This document shows positions 1 through 10,477 of a stretch of 64,000 bases of DNA, one piece after another. The position numbers and the translations under genes are program-made. The notes under the pieces were generated by a model that saw only the letters and a list, made by a program, of their open reading frames with translations, did not search any database and had not been told where the DNA came from. Source of the DNA: Raphanus sativus (Eukaryota; Streptophyta; Magnoliopsida; Brassicales; Brassicaceae); assembly GCF_000801105.2 (NCBI RefSeq), contig NC_079516.1, positions 9,052,001-9,116,000 of the forward strand, given 5' to 3'. Numbering within the stretch: position 1 is the first letter of the stretch; every line of letters begins with the position of its first letter.

Positions 1-2187
1 ATATTCATTATGTCATAAAAATTAAAAATATGAATAAAATAATAAATAATTATATATTAATAATATTGAATAAGACATATTATATTAAACAAAAACATCT
101 AATTGTAATAATATCATCAATTTGTAATATAAATTAAATATAAATAATTATAAAAACGAAAATATATCTACGCGGACGGACATGTTAAAATCTAGTTCTT
201 AGCTTAAATAACGCTTTAGTTTTGCTAATCACGCGTATATAGTTTTTTTTTGTGTTAAATCTAGATCCACAGTATGTGGTCTAGATATATATTTATAGAA
301 AACACTATTTAAACGGTTCAAAATCACATATCATTAAGTCAAGGGTATTATATAATATATTTTGAGAAAATAAAGTACTATATTATTACTTGCAAAGAAA
401 TATCGCATTTGAACTTCTTTTTTTTTGCTAAAGAATATCGCATTTGAACTTGTTACACTATCTATGAAATCGATTTTATACTGTTTATATATCTACTTGC
501 AAGTGAAGTATTACAAACTGTATACATACTTAGGCAAACCTATTTGGTTTGAATCCATATAACTTATGATTATCTGTTCAGATCTCTAACATTAATTTTT
601 AAGCTTCAGTCTATACATACTCTTAATTAAACTTGTTTTTTTGGCGTAGAATGTAAACATTTTTTGACAACGCGTAGTGACAAATAAGTCAAAAAGGCTT
701 CATTTATTTTCTACCTGTACTGTTCTCTTATATTAAGTTGAACCCACACCAATTTCGCAATATATGATTATGATAATGAGTAAGCAAATAAAATTTGTCC
801 AAATGTTCACACAGTCACACGTAAGAAACATGTGGGGGGAGTCACATGGGCATAATCCCTTTCATTTCCTCACCACAAGACAGACGAAGGGGGGATGTCC
901 TCTTGCTTAATCAATCTGTTAAAATTCTTTAATTATTAGAATCATTTGGTTATATACTTTTACAACGAAGGTCCATACCTTTACTCGTTATTGCCACACT
1001 TTACTGTCAAGTCATTGAACAGTTACTACTATATTATTAAAAAATCCAGTTAGTTAATTAGTTCATGTTTTATAGTCTCGAAGATGATCTTAACACATTT
1101 TCATACTCTTCAAAATACTCTTATTCTAGTTCCTCTAACAATTTTGTTAGGACATTGTCTTACATAAATTACGAAAATATTGAGTATGATAAAATCTATT
1201 AAATTTAATAATACCACTTAATAAATTAGATTTAAATTTTACAAAGGAGTGCATTAGCTAGGCATTTTACTCTATTAATTCTTTTCTTTTTCTTTTACCA
1301 AACGATCTATATTTTGTAACAAACCTAAACCTTTTTAACAAAAATCATATTTGTTCTATAATGACAATGGTGATGAAACATAAGGAATACTATCCTGAAA
1401 ATGATGGTGATTTATGTACAAATGCATTTGGTCTCGTGATCGATCAGGACTTCATACCATGAAGTTTGAGATAAATCTAGCATATTTGTTATGTCTGTTA
1501 AAAATATTCTTTATATATTAGTATCTCTTAAATTTATTTATTATCATCTTTACAAATACGAAAACTGATAAATGACAATTTGATTGACTACAGTTTGCAA
1601 CTTACAGAATTATAAACACTGTTTTTCTAAAGCTAAAGAACACAACAAACTTTGATATCCAGTAGTAATGAAGAAACTTATGCTAGTAGACAGTAGTTAA
1701 TATATATCTTCGACTACAAAAATAAGTAAATAATAACTCGACAGACTTTTTAATGAATAGCAAAAGTAAACTCTGTAAGAACTTTCCTATATTGTTTACT
1801 AATGCCAGAATAGTCTCACACTCGTGTTAAAAAAACCAACGTCACCATCACAATTATAACAGTACTTTTTTTGGGTAAGATACAATCATACAACAGTACT
1901 TTTATTTATTTATTAGCATATTCTAGAAATTAACTCGTTGATTTATAGCACTAAACTTTTATTTCACCAAAAGTGGTTTCCGACCAGAAAATTTTTCTCT
2001 CTTTCTCTTTATAATCATCACATTGTTCCTCCACTACCCCAGGGCTCGAAAAGAACCTCTCAAACCCTCTGAAATAAATAAATTTCATTTTGCGCAATTT
2101 TTTCTTTTCGATCCCCTTGATCCAAAGAGAAGAATACACATACAAATCTAAAACAAGTTAAAGAGTGTTCTATCAAAAAAACAAAAA
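1..2187. other. Intergenic region upstream of GAE6
   Basis: No gene is supported here; the only ORF of note, on the minus strand near 1951-2145, has no recognisable domain. The stretch is very AT-rich. A CTAG followed by T at 192-195, after a GC-rich patch at 170-178, resembles a degenerate Helitron 3' end whose body would lie to the left of the window. A 17-bp poly(T)-bearing insertion between direct repeats lies at 417-433. The last few hundred bases should hold the GAE6 promoter and 5' UTR, but no convincing TATA box was picked out. Confidence 0.5.
417..433 (-). mobile_element. Ultra-truncated retroposon scar with 18-bp target duplication
   Basis: The 18 bases at 399-416 are repeated exactly at 434-451. 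Between them lies only a 17-bp stretch, which on the minus strand reads CTTTAGC followed by nine A and a G. A short 3'-terminal motif plus poly(A) between perfect direct repeats is what target-primed reverse transcription leaves when it aborts almost immediately. A chance duplication is the alternative. The same TTAGC-plus-A tail recurs at 48005-48018. Confidence 0.55.
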
Positions 2188-3567
2188 ATGCCCCTGTCGG
2201 CGTCGTCGGCGGACACAAGTAAGACGGTGAAGCTGGAGAGGTACAACAGCTACCTCCGCAAGATTCACAGCACCAAAGTTCTCAAAGCTTCTTCCAAAGT
2301 TCTTTTCCGAGCAACACTCCTCGTCGCTCTCGTCCTCCTCCTCCTCTTCGCTATCAACTACCATCCACTCTCCGACAGCCACTCCGCCTCATCACACCAT
2401 CTCCACCGTCGCAGTTTCTTATCAACCGGCATCTTCTCCTCATCCTCCTCCCTAGGCGAAGGAGCCGCTTGGGAGAAGCGCGTGAGACAATCCTCAACAC
2501 CGAAACGACCACACGGCCTCTCCGTCCTCGTCACCGGAGCAGCCGGGTTCGTCGGATCCCACTCCTCCCTCGGGCTTAGAAAGCGCGGGGACGGAGTGTT
2601 GGGATTCGACAACTTCAACGACTACTACGACCCATCGCTCAAAAGAGCGAGACAACAACTCCTAGAAAAGAACCAAGTGTTCATCGTCGAAGGAGATCTC
2701 AACGACGGTCCTCTCTTGCGTAAGCTCTTCGACGTCGTCCCTTTCACTCACGTCCTCCACTTAGCAGCTCAAGCCGGAGTTCGTTACGCCATGAAGAACC
2801 CTCAGTCTTACATCAGCTCGAACATCGCTGGACTCGTCAACCTCCTCGAAGTAGCCAAAGCGGCTAACCCTCAGCCCGCGATCGTATGGGCTTCGTCCAG
2901 CTCCGTTTACGGACTCAACACCGAGAACCCGTTCTCCGAAGAGCACAGAACGGATCAGCCGGCTAGTCTTTACGCGGCGACGAAGAAAGCGGGAGAGGAG
3001 ATAGCCCACACTTACAATCACATCTACGGTCTTTCTTTAACCGGACTCCGGTTCTTTACGGTTTACGGTCCTTGGGGAAGACCGGATATGGCTTACTTCT
3101 TCTTCACCAAAGCCATACTCCACGGGAAGTCGATAGATATTTACCGAACGCAAGACAATCAAGAAGTGGCGCGTGACTTCACCTACATAGACGATATAGT
3201 TAAAGGATGTGTCGGTGCGTTGGACACGGCGGAGAAAAGCACGGGAAGCGGCGGGAAGAAGCGAGGACCGGCTCAGTTACGTGTTTACAATCTCGGGAAC
3301 ACTTCTCCGGTTCCTGTCGGGAGACTGGTCTCGATCTTGGAAGGGTTGTTAGGGAGTAAAGCGAAGAAGCATCTGATCAAAATGCCTAGGAACGGTGACG
3401 TGCCTTACACGCATGCGAATGTGAGCTTGGCGTATAAAGACTTTGGGTATAAACCAACAACGGATCTCGCGGCGGGGTTGAGGAAGTTTGTTAAGTGGTA
3501 CGTTAGTTATTACGGGATACAGCCGAGGGTGAAAAGGGAAAACTCTCACGCCGATGATTCCGCTTAA
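2188..3567 (+). CDS. GAE6: UDP-glucuronate 4-epimerase, GAE6-type
   Basis: This intronless 459-residue protein would interconvert UDP-glucuronate and UDP-galacturonate, the activated precursor of pectin, in the Golgi lumen. It reads as a type II membrane protein: a short basic cytosolic tail, one membrane anchor at about residues 39-58, a serine-rich stem, then a short-chain dehydrogenase/reductase epimerase fold. The NAD-binding glycine motif GAAGFVG is at 117-123, a serine cluster at 236-239 (the usual catalytic Ser/Thr), and the catalytic Tyr-x-x-x-Lys pair at Y262 and K266. Length and N-terminus match Arabidopsis GAE6 (At3g23820) best among the six GAE paralogues, as far as I recall. It is the first gene of the block collinear with At3g23820-At3g23900. 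No lesion is seen. Confidence 0.93.
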   Translation: MPLSASSADTSKTVKLERYNSYLRKIHSTKVLKASSKVLFRATLLVALVLLLLFAINYHPLSDSHSASSHHLHRRSFLSTGIFSSSSSLGEGAAWEKRVRQSSTPKRPHGLSVLVTGAAGFVGSHSSLGLRKRGDGVLGFDNFNDYYDPSLKRARQQLLEKNQVFIVEGDLNDGPLLRKLFDVVPFTHVLHLAAQAGVRYAMKNPQSYISSNIAGLVNLLEVAKAANPQPAIVWASSSSVYGLNTENPFSEEHRTDQPASLYAATKKAGEEIAHTYNHIYGLSLTGLRFFTVYGPWGRPDMAYFFFTKAILHGKSIDIYRTQDNQEVARDFTYIDDIVKGCVGALDTAEKSTGSGGKKRGPAQLRVYNLGNTSPVPVGRLVSILEGLLGSKAKKHLIKMPRNGDVPYTHANVSLAYKDFGYKPTTDLAAGLRKFVKWYVSYYGIQPRVKRENSHADDSA

Positions 3568-5351
3568 ATAATGCCACCCTGCTCTTCATCAACATCACAT
3601 GCTTGTTTTTATTTCTTTACAACCCAAAAAGATAATTATTTACAGGGACATATTTCTGTATTTTTCTGTTTTTAGTTTTTAAAAAATGCCAAAAGATCAT
3701 TAATGGTTTTTTTTATGGTGGTCCTTTTTTAAGGGGGATCGAAGTGGGAATTAAATTGTTACAGCTGTATGTTATAATAGAAAGATATTTGTGAGTGTAA
3801 TTGGAAATATATGTGGTTTGTTATGTAATAAATGATGGGATAATGATCTTGCTGGAAAGTGCTTATAATCAAGGAATGGAACTTGTGATCCATTATCAAC
3901 CGTAAGTCTGTAACATGAATTTGAATCTCCTATTATTTTTCTTACTTTTCTTTCCTTCACAATTTTCTTTTACTGTAATATATTTTATCTTACTATATAT
4001 GTTTATGCCAACTCCACGAGTAGAGATTGAGCTAAACCGGAATAAACTCAAACCCGATTTGACTTGAGAAAAATAATTTTATTAAGGGCAGGCAAATAAA
4101 CCAAGTGAGTCAAATCTAACATGATACAACTGAGTCCAATTTGAATATGACATAATACCGAAGAAAACTTGTTTTATCGTATTTAAGGTTATGAATTTAT
4201 TCGAACGGGATCCGAACCCGAATAAATATCTAAAACTCCTAAGTTTTTTAAAATGCTAGGCAATAATTATATGCCTACCAAACTAAAATTCAATCCCAAA
4301 TAAACACCTTAAATACTTTAGGATATTTTTAAGTATCTAAAATAAGTATCTATTACATCAATAATTAATCAAAATACTTAGTTTAATATATTTTTGTATT
4401 TGATACTTTTACTTCTTCTCTATAGTCGAGTTTATCTGGTTTGATGTGTTTTGCTTTAGGTTTATCGGATATGATTTGGTTGCATATAGTTTTTGAGTGT
4501 GGTTCAATAAATTCATTGTATTTACAATCTAATTTCATTTGTTGAAAATTACACTATAGCCAGAAAGAATTTTGAAAAGAGAATTTCTCATTTTTTATTT
4601 CAAATTACTTTTGGGTTTTTGTTTCACTGAATCATTATTTGTCTTTTTGGATTTAACTAAGTACAAAACAATATTTTTGAACCAAAACCCTGAAAATCAA
4701 AAATTATATTGGGTCCAGCTGGTGTTTGGAAATGTTACTATTAATTCAAAACCAAATCCAAATTGAATTTTTATAATATTCGAATAGAAGTGAAGTTCAT
4801 AAACCCAAAAGCTTGAAACTCGATTGGTCCCCTGAATGTCCAACCCTAAACTTTATTGTGCAAGTCTGAGTGGAAACAAGAGTAAAGTAGTGATGTGTAC
4901 ATAAGGAGATAGAAAATTAAATATCAAACAATAGAAGAATTTTACGGGAAAATTTATCATTTTGATTTAAAAGTGGACAAAAGAACTCTTTTATTATGTG
5001 TGTTCCTGCCTTTGATGCTATGCATAACTAATGTTCTAACATATACTATATTTTTAATAAATAGTATTAAAAGCTTGATCCATATCAACATCACAATGTT
5101 AACTGTTTCAAAACTATATACTTAAAATTATGTTACAGTAAGAATATTTTTATAAAAACTCTCAAATTTTACCTAAGTTCAAACTACTTGTTTCCGATGG
5201 TGAATGACCTAAGAAGAACTTAAGGTGAAAAAACTTGGATGGAAGGATTAATCCAGTCTGATCCTTAGTGTTGGATAGCAAAACTCATACTACGTTCGAC
5301 TTTGGATGTCTAGTTTCTTGTGTATAGTGAAACTCACGCTCATGTTCTGAT

Positions 5352-5718
5352 CAGAGCCGATCTTTGGGCCAAGCCAAAGAAGTAGTGACTTCCAGCCGTA
5401 TTATTATAAATACAAATTCGGCCACAAATTTTTGAGAGTTTCTTTTGGTCTAGTGGCAACATCTGCAGGCTACAGCTTCTCTTCGCCACCTGGCAGAGCC
5501 GGTTCTAAGAAAACCAGGACCATAAGCAAATTATAAAAAATCAGCTGTATTGGTGGAGGTTCAAACCCTGGGTTGGTGTTAGCAAGTCTATAGCTTTCAT
5601 GTTTTACCACTAGACTACAAGGAGATTTAGTGAAAATGTGGCCGAAATAATATTTATAATAAAACGGTCGGAAACCACTGCTTCCTTGACTTGGCCCAAG
5701 GGCCGCCTCTGCCACATG
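5352..5718. repeat. Inverted pair of tRNA-promoter-like repeats (SINE-like)
   Basis: The plus strand from about 5352 to 5465 resembles the minus strand from about 5718 to 5605 over some 110 bases, with mismatches. Both begin with a motif like GGGCCAAG, pass through an ATTATAAATA segment and a TTCGGCCACA motif, and end at an A-box-like element (GGTCTAGTGGCA on the left; TAGTCTAGTGGTA in the right copy). The right copy continues to a B-box-like GGTTTGAACCTCC about 36 bases on, the spacing of an RNA polymerase III internal promoter. Two old SINE-like copies in opposite orientation would explain this. The family is not identified. Confidence 0.4.
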
Positions 5719-6597
5719 GGTCTGGCACCTGGATACTTGGGCAAAGCGGGCAAATTTAAAAATTTTGCTTCTGGTCTTGGATTCCCTGGGACTGGCACCG
5801 GTTCTGATTGGTGAGAGACAAAGTACAATGAAAGAGCGGTGGTCTACTGAATATAGATGAATCTAACTTTCTTATTCCCGATTTATCTATAACTTCTTCT
5901 TCATAACTAACCACACCCAGCGGCTTCATATAGCAACATGGCCCAAAACGTAATAACAGAATATGGGACAAAAGCCCATTATATTCTTTTGTGAATTGAC
6001 ATTCATGAAAGACTATAAAAGCTTTTCCACTTACTTATTCTTGAGTATGAACAAGCCGCAGGGACCATACATATAATTAAATATCATTTGCTCTTTGCTG
6101 CTAACCAAAATAAAACGTACATTTTTGTATTATATATAGATGTTCCACACGACTAGTTCACGTGAACCCCAAGACATAAACCTACTGTACGTGAAAAGTA
6201 GTTGGATCGTTCATAGTAGTTAAGCATGTCACTGGATATTGTGACCACCTTATCTAAAGCAGTTCACAGTCAGTCACAACCTTATACTATAGATATTGGT
6301 CCTTATAAGTATCACATCACTAGAGTTACAAATTTATCGTTCTTGGTGCTTACTGGATATTGTTTTAGACATCTGCGGGATCCGATTTCGAATGCTAGAT
6401 GATTGCTACGTTTTGGGAAAATGAACTTACACTTTGGATCTGACACAAGTATTATTAAAAGTGATCTGGATCTAAAAATTATCAAGGTGACAAGGTATAT
6501 ATAAATTGATCATATGTAACAACACTAGATTCATATGTATGCACAAACTTAATGATATTTGTGTACCTATAACGTATATATGGATACAAGTGTATGT

Positions 6598-6699
6598 ACG
6601 CTCACCTACACGCACCTAATGTTCGTAACAATTTTGAAACAAAAACAAACAAACTTCCAGTCACGCTCACCTACACGCACCTAATGTTCGTAACAATTT
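6598..6699. repeat. 37-bp direct repeat, two copies
   Basis: The 37 bases at 6598-6634 recur at 6663-6699, separated by 28 bases that are rich in AAAC runs. It could be a small tandem duplication or the flanks of a tiny insertion, but the repeat is longer than a typical target-site duplication. No function is suggested. Confidence 0.8.
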
Positions 6700-6751
6700 A
6701 GATTTCTCATTATAGAGATATATGGTGGTGACGAACACCAGTACATTAGTA

Positions 6752-6864
6752 AGATAATTTTTTTGTGAATAATGCAATATTAACATCTCTCACTGAATGT
6801 GTGTGCATTAACTGTGTTAACAAAAAGATAGCATGTTAATTGCATTACTCACATAAAATTATCT
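6752..6864. repeat. Foldback sequence with about 33-bp imperfect arms
   Basis: The left arm (6752-6786) begins AGATAATTTT and includes AATGCAAT and TTAACAT. The right arm (6833-6864) is its approximate reverse complement, ending AAAATTATCT. The centre is about 45 bases. The shape fits a small MITE, but no clear target duplication flanks the arms, so a hairpin of other origin is possible. Confidence 0.45.
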
Positions 6865-7402
6865 TCTCCAAATATACCACCCAATCAAATAAAGAGAGAT
6901 CTAAATAGTACTTAGTAGAATTGTTTTGAGTATAAACTTCATGTTTTGGATATTGAGGTCTAGATAGATATTAACCATGCTTCACTTGTATATCTAACTG
7001 AGAGGTGTGTACGTTATATCTTTGCAGTTTGGGGAACATGTGTGAGAGAGAGCTCGGATTTGTACGTTCTAATGAGGCTTCAATCGTGTAAATAATTATG
7101 AACTCCTAATTAATAAATGTTGGCAAGAGGTGACTAGTCGCACCGGTGATGTTAAATCTCATTTCCTTTACCAGTTTGCTATATTTTCCACTATCTAGCT
7201 TATAAATAGGAAGAAAATATCATTTACACTCTTTAAGTAACTCCCACAATGTTATAGCAAATTGGATGGTGACCTCTTGATAAGTGAACTTACAAAGATA
7301 AGCCATATATTCATATAAAAGGAATCTGAAAGGGAGCTGGCGTACGATTATAAGTGGAGCCTTAATAAATGTCGAAGCAATATGATTGATAAATGTAGTG
7401 TT

Positions 7403-7417
7403 TTTTTTTTTTGACTA
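7403..7417 (-). mobile_element. Ultra-truncated LINE-like scar with 12-bp target duplication
   Basis: The 12 bases at 7391-7402 recur at 7418-7429. The 15 bases between them read TAGTC plus ten A on the minus strand. The LINE fragment on the plus strand at 18.5-19.4 kb ends in ATTAGTC plus poly(A) (19406-19426), the same terminal motif, so this insertion may be the last few bases of a copy of that family. Confidence 0.55.
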
Positions 7418-7626
7418 AAATGTAGTGTTCGTACACTACACTACACACTTTTTGGCTTAGGGTTGCTTTGTTTAATTGCTTAACTAAATTATGGATAAAA
7501 AACCGGTTGTGATAGTTTCCTTCTCTTTAAGGATCATATTTGGACTTAACCATATTTATTTTATTCTTGTCACCATAGCTCAACATTTAGGATCTTGATT
7601 GCAGATCGTTAAAAATAGTTCAAATC

Positions 7627-7627
<1 letters not shown>

Positions 7628-7689
<62 letters not shown>

Positions 7690-7690
7690 G
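7628..7690. repeat. AT dinucleotide microsatellite
   Basis: About 60 bases of nearly pure alternating A and T. A shorter AT run follows near 7779-7789. The predicted ORF across it is a low-complexity artefact. Confidence 0.95.
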
Positions 7691-8089
7691 AACCAGCATA
7701 TCTCCAGTTGACAAAAACCCAACAAGTCCATATGTGTTGTGAATAGAAAAGCAAGAAATAAGTATTGAGGTACAAATATATATATATAATTTTCTAAAAT
7801 ATGGACTTTAATAATGAGCATATATTATAACACTTTTATCTCATTTTCTTATTTTGTTTAGCACTCTCACTAAGCAAACCTGGCAACACAGTATGGTAAC
7901 ACCTTCGGACTAAGAACATTCTATAACATTAAGTGTGTTCATACTAGAACCGAGGATCAGCCAATAGTACATATAAAAAAAGTTTGTGAGTAGCTCACAG
8001 TCATAATTATAAAAATGATGAAAGAGAGAGCGACACGTCAAGAAACAGTGATAAATTTGAGAAAAATGTTTGCCAGAAAATATTTAATT

Positions 8090-8101
8090 ATTCCTATATA
8101 T
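8090..8101 (+). promoter_or_regulatory. Putative TATA box of the CER26-like gene
   Basis: A CCTATATATACA motif lies about 75-85 bases before the chosen ATG at 8176, a plausible distance for a plant TATA box with a short 5' leader. An in-frame upstream ATG at 8104 lies so close to it that it would probably precede the transcription start, which supports the downstream start. Confidence 0.45.
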
Positions 8102-8175
8102 ACATGCCAGACCGAGAGATTACTCGAAAATATTTTACCTATATTTCTCATACATCTACCCTCTGTCTCATACAC

Positions 8176-10010
8176 ATGGGTCGACTTCAAGAAGAGGGAA
8201 GCAGTCCAATTCATAGTTTTCGGTTATCGACCGTGAGTGCATCCCGACCAACAGAGACTGGCATGACCCACGAACCCACCGGTTTAGACCTCGCCATGAA
8301 GCTCCACTACCTAAAGGTGGTTTATATATACTCGGCCCAGACGGCACGTGACTTGACCGTGATGCACGTGAAATGGCCCTTGTTCCAACTGTTCGAACAT
8401 ATCCCATGGATCGTTGGCAGGTTCAGGCGGCACGATTCGGGACGTCTGTTCATAAAGTGCAACGACTGTGGCACGCGTTTTGTTGAGAGTCAGTGCGATC
8501 TCACACTGGAGGAGTGGCTACGTGTACCAGACCGGTCCGTAGATGAGTCATTGGTTTATCACCAACCAGTTGGACCCGGGTTGGCATACTCTCCTTTGAT
8601 CTATATTCAGGTGCGTGTATGCCTCTACTAATTCACGTTAAATATAAAAGATCAAACAAAAATATAGATTAAAGTAATAGAAAAAACAAGAAAATACATT
8701 GATGAATAGACAAAAACATAGTTTCACCTTTACCTTGTTGTTCTTACCAAAAAAAACATATCTTCAACTGATTTAATTCGAATTTCATTATCGTTGTAAA
8801 TCATGTGATCAGTATGGTGTTTGGTCCATTAAACCCTTTATAGAAAACTAAACAAATGTAAAAGAAAACAAGCATCAAGCGCAGGACTAGTTATGGACAT
8901 AAAAGAGTGCTTTTGCATGGAACTGGCGACAAAGTAAAAATTTTAAGTTTCAAAAAGAAAAACAGTACATCCGCGGGCTTGCGACTCTCCTGGATTCAAC
9001 CAGGCTAAAATATTTAGTTTACAAAAAAAAAGACAGAAATTTCTTTACAGATCTTAGAAATTTGAAAAAAGTATTTTTGACATGTAATTAAAATATATGT
9101 TTCAGATATGTAAAATATCGGTACTCAATTAGCCAAACAAATGCAAAGTAAAATATCGGTTTTGTTGCTGTAGATGACCCGGTTCAAGTGCGGTGGATTA
9201 GCGTTTGGTCTAAGTTGGGCACATATCATGGGAGATCTATTCTCTCTTTCTCACTTTTTCAACCTATGGTCTCGAACCTTAGCTGGTGAAGAGATCTACT
9301 GGCCCAAACCCTCTAACTTACAAAAAGGTTGTCCAAACCCGACTTCTACTACGGACAAAGAACCGGGGTCCATCAAACAGGTTGACCCGGTTGGTGACCT
9401 CTGGGTCGTTTCGAATAACAGGAAAATGACAACATACTCCTTCAATGTAAAGGTGAACGACATAAAATCACAACTTCCAGCGAACAGAAATGAATTCGAG
9501 ATCCTTACTGGCATCATATGGAAATGCATAGCCAAGGCTAGAGGAAAATCTGAGCCGGTTGCGATCACGATCATCAGACCGGATCCCAACGGACTGAAGC
9601 ATAGAGCGGTGAGGAACACTCAGATGATTAGCTCCGTTCACGTCGATTTTTCTGTGGTTCATGCAAATTTGGATGATATTTTAAAAGCGATGGTAGAAGC
9701 GACCGATGAGACGTTCTTGATCAATGAGCTTGGGGAGAGAGATGAGGACTTTATTGTATACGGAGCGAAGTTAACGTTTGTGGATATGAGTGAAGTGGAT
9801 TTCTACGAGGCGAAAGTAAGGGAGACATCACCGAGATCGGTGTATTGTAATGTTCAGGGGATAGGAGACAACGGAGCGGTGGTGGTTTATCCAGCGGCTA
9901 AGAAGGATGAGAGGGTTGTGATGGTGACGTTGCCGGAGGATGAGATGGAGAAGGTTAAAGGGGAACTTGAGAAGTGTGGTTTAGTCAAGGAGTTAAGTAA
10001 CGGAGAATGA
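8176..10010 (+). CDS. CER26-like: CER26-like (CER2-LIKE) BAHD-family protein
   Basis: Two exons, 8176-8610 and 9174-10010 (phase 0, GT-AG), encode 423 residues. CER2-LIKE proteins belong to the BAHD acyltransferase fold. They act with the ketoacyl-CoA synthase CER6 at the endoplasmic reticulum to extend fatty acyl chains beyond C28 for cuticular wax and pollen-coat lipids. The HxxxD motif appears as HIMGD at 162-166. The C-terminal DFGWG motif of catalytic BAHD enzymes is not seen; the matching stretch contains EVDFYEAK, as expected for this clade, which is thought not to need acyl transfer. The start was set at 8176 because MGRLQEEGS matches the family N-terminus, while the 24 upstream in-frame codons do not. 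Position and sequence match At3g23840 as I recall it. Tail-to-tail with the next gene. Confidence 0.88.
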
Positions 10011-10477
10011 AATTCAAAAGTGATGTTTGCTGTATCATTTCTTTATCAAGTGTGTCATGTTTGTGTGTTTAAATTTCTGTTTCTTTTCTTTATCAAGTAT
10101 GTCATGTTTGTGTGTCTAAATCGTTGTATTTTCTGTCGTGCTTTCCATCAGAGAATAATGGTAAGAAGGCGAGTGTCTGTGTAAGATTGAAATAAGTACA
10201 CTAATCTATAATGTATGGGTTTTTAATGATAAACTGTCTATTCGTGAGGTTACTTAGCGTGGGTGTTCGACACGTCAGTAATACTTTTTAACTTCTAATT
10301 TATCACTAATCTAAGAGACCAAGAAACACTCATTATCTTGGACGAAGATGGAAGTGAAGCAGAAACAATTTTTTTAGAAGTTTTAAACAGTTTATTTGAA
10401 AGTGGCATTGAGAATAAAATAGAGTAAGAGCGTCTCAACTGGAGAAAAGGCCAGTCTGCTATTTAAACAGCTGATGA
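10011..10477. other. Convergent 3' region between CER26-like and IRR
   Basis: About 470 bases hold the 3' UTRs of two convergent genes. A duplicated segment around TTTCTTTATCAAGT...GTCATGTTTGTGTGT appears twice (about 10038-10070 and 10087-10120). No gene is seen. Confidence 0.6.

Larger units (their letters stand above)
3568..8175. other. Repeat-rich intergenic region between GAE6 and CER26-like
   Basis: No intact gene is visible in 4.6 kb. In Arabidopsis I recall a glycine-rich RNA-binding protein gene (At3g23830) in this interval; nothing like it is seen, consistent with loss after the Brassiceae genome triplication. Contents are a degenerate AT-rich repeat (about 4000-4800), an inverted pair of tRNA-promoter-like repeats (5352-5718), a 37-bp direct repeat (6598-6634 and 6663-6699), a foldback sequence (6752-6864), a retroposon scar (7403-7417) and an AT microsatellite (7628-7690). 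Confidence 0.5.

Noticed and set aside
2358..3549. Minus-strand ORFs opposite GAE6
   Set aside because: They are shadows of a GC-richer coding region with no domain content.
7609..7821. Minus-strand ORF of 70 codons
   Set aside because: It consists largely of translated AT microsatellite.
8104..8175. In-frame upstream ATG extending the CER26-like protein by 24 residues
   Set aside because: The extension does not look like the family N-terminus and begins only a few bases after the probable TATA box.
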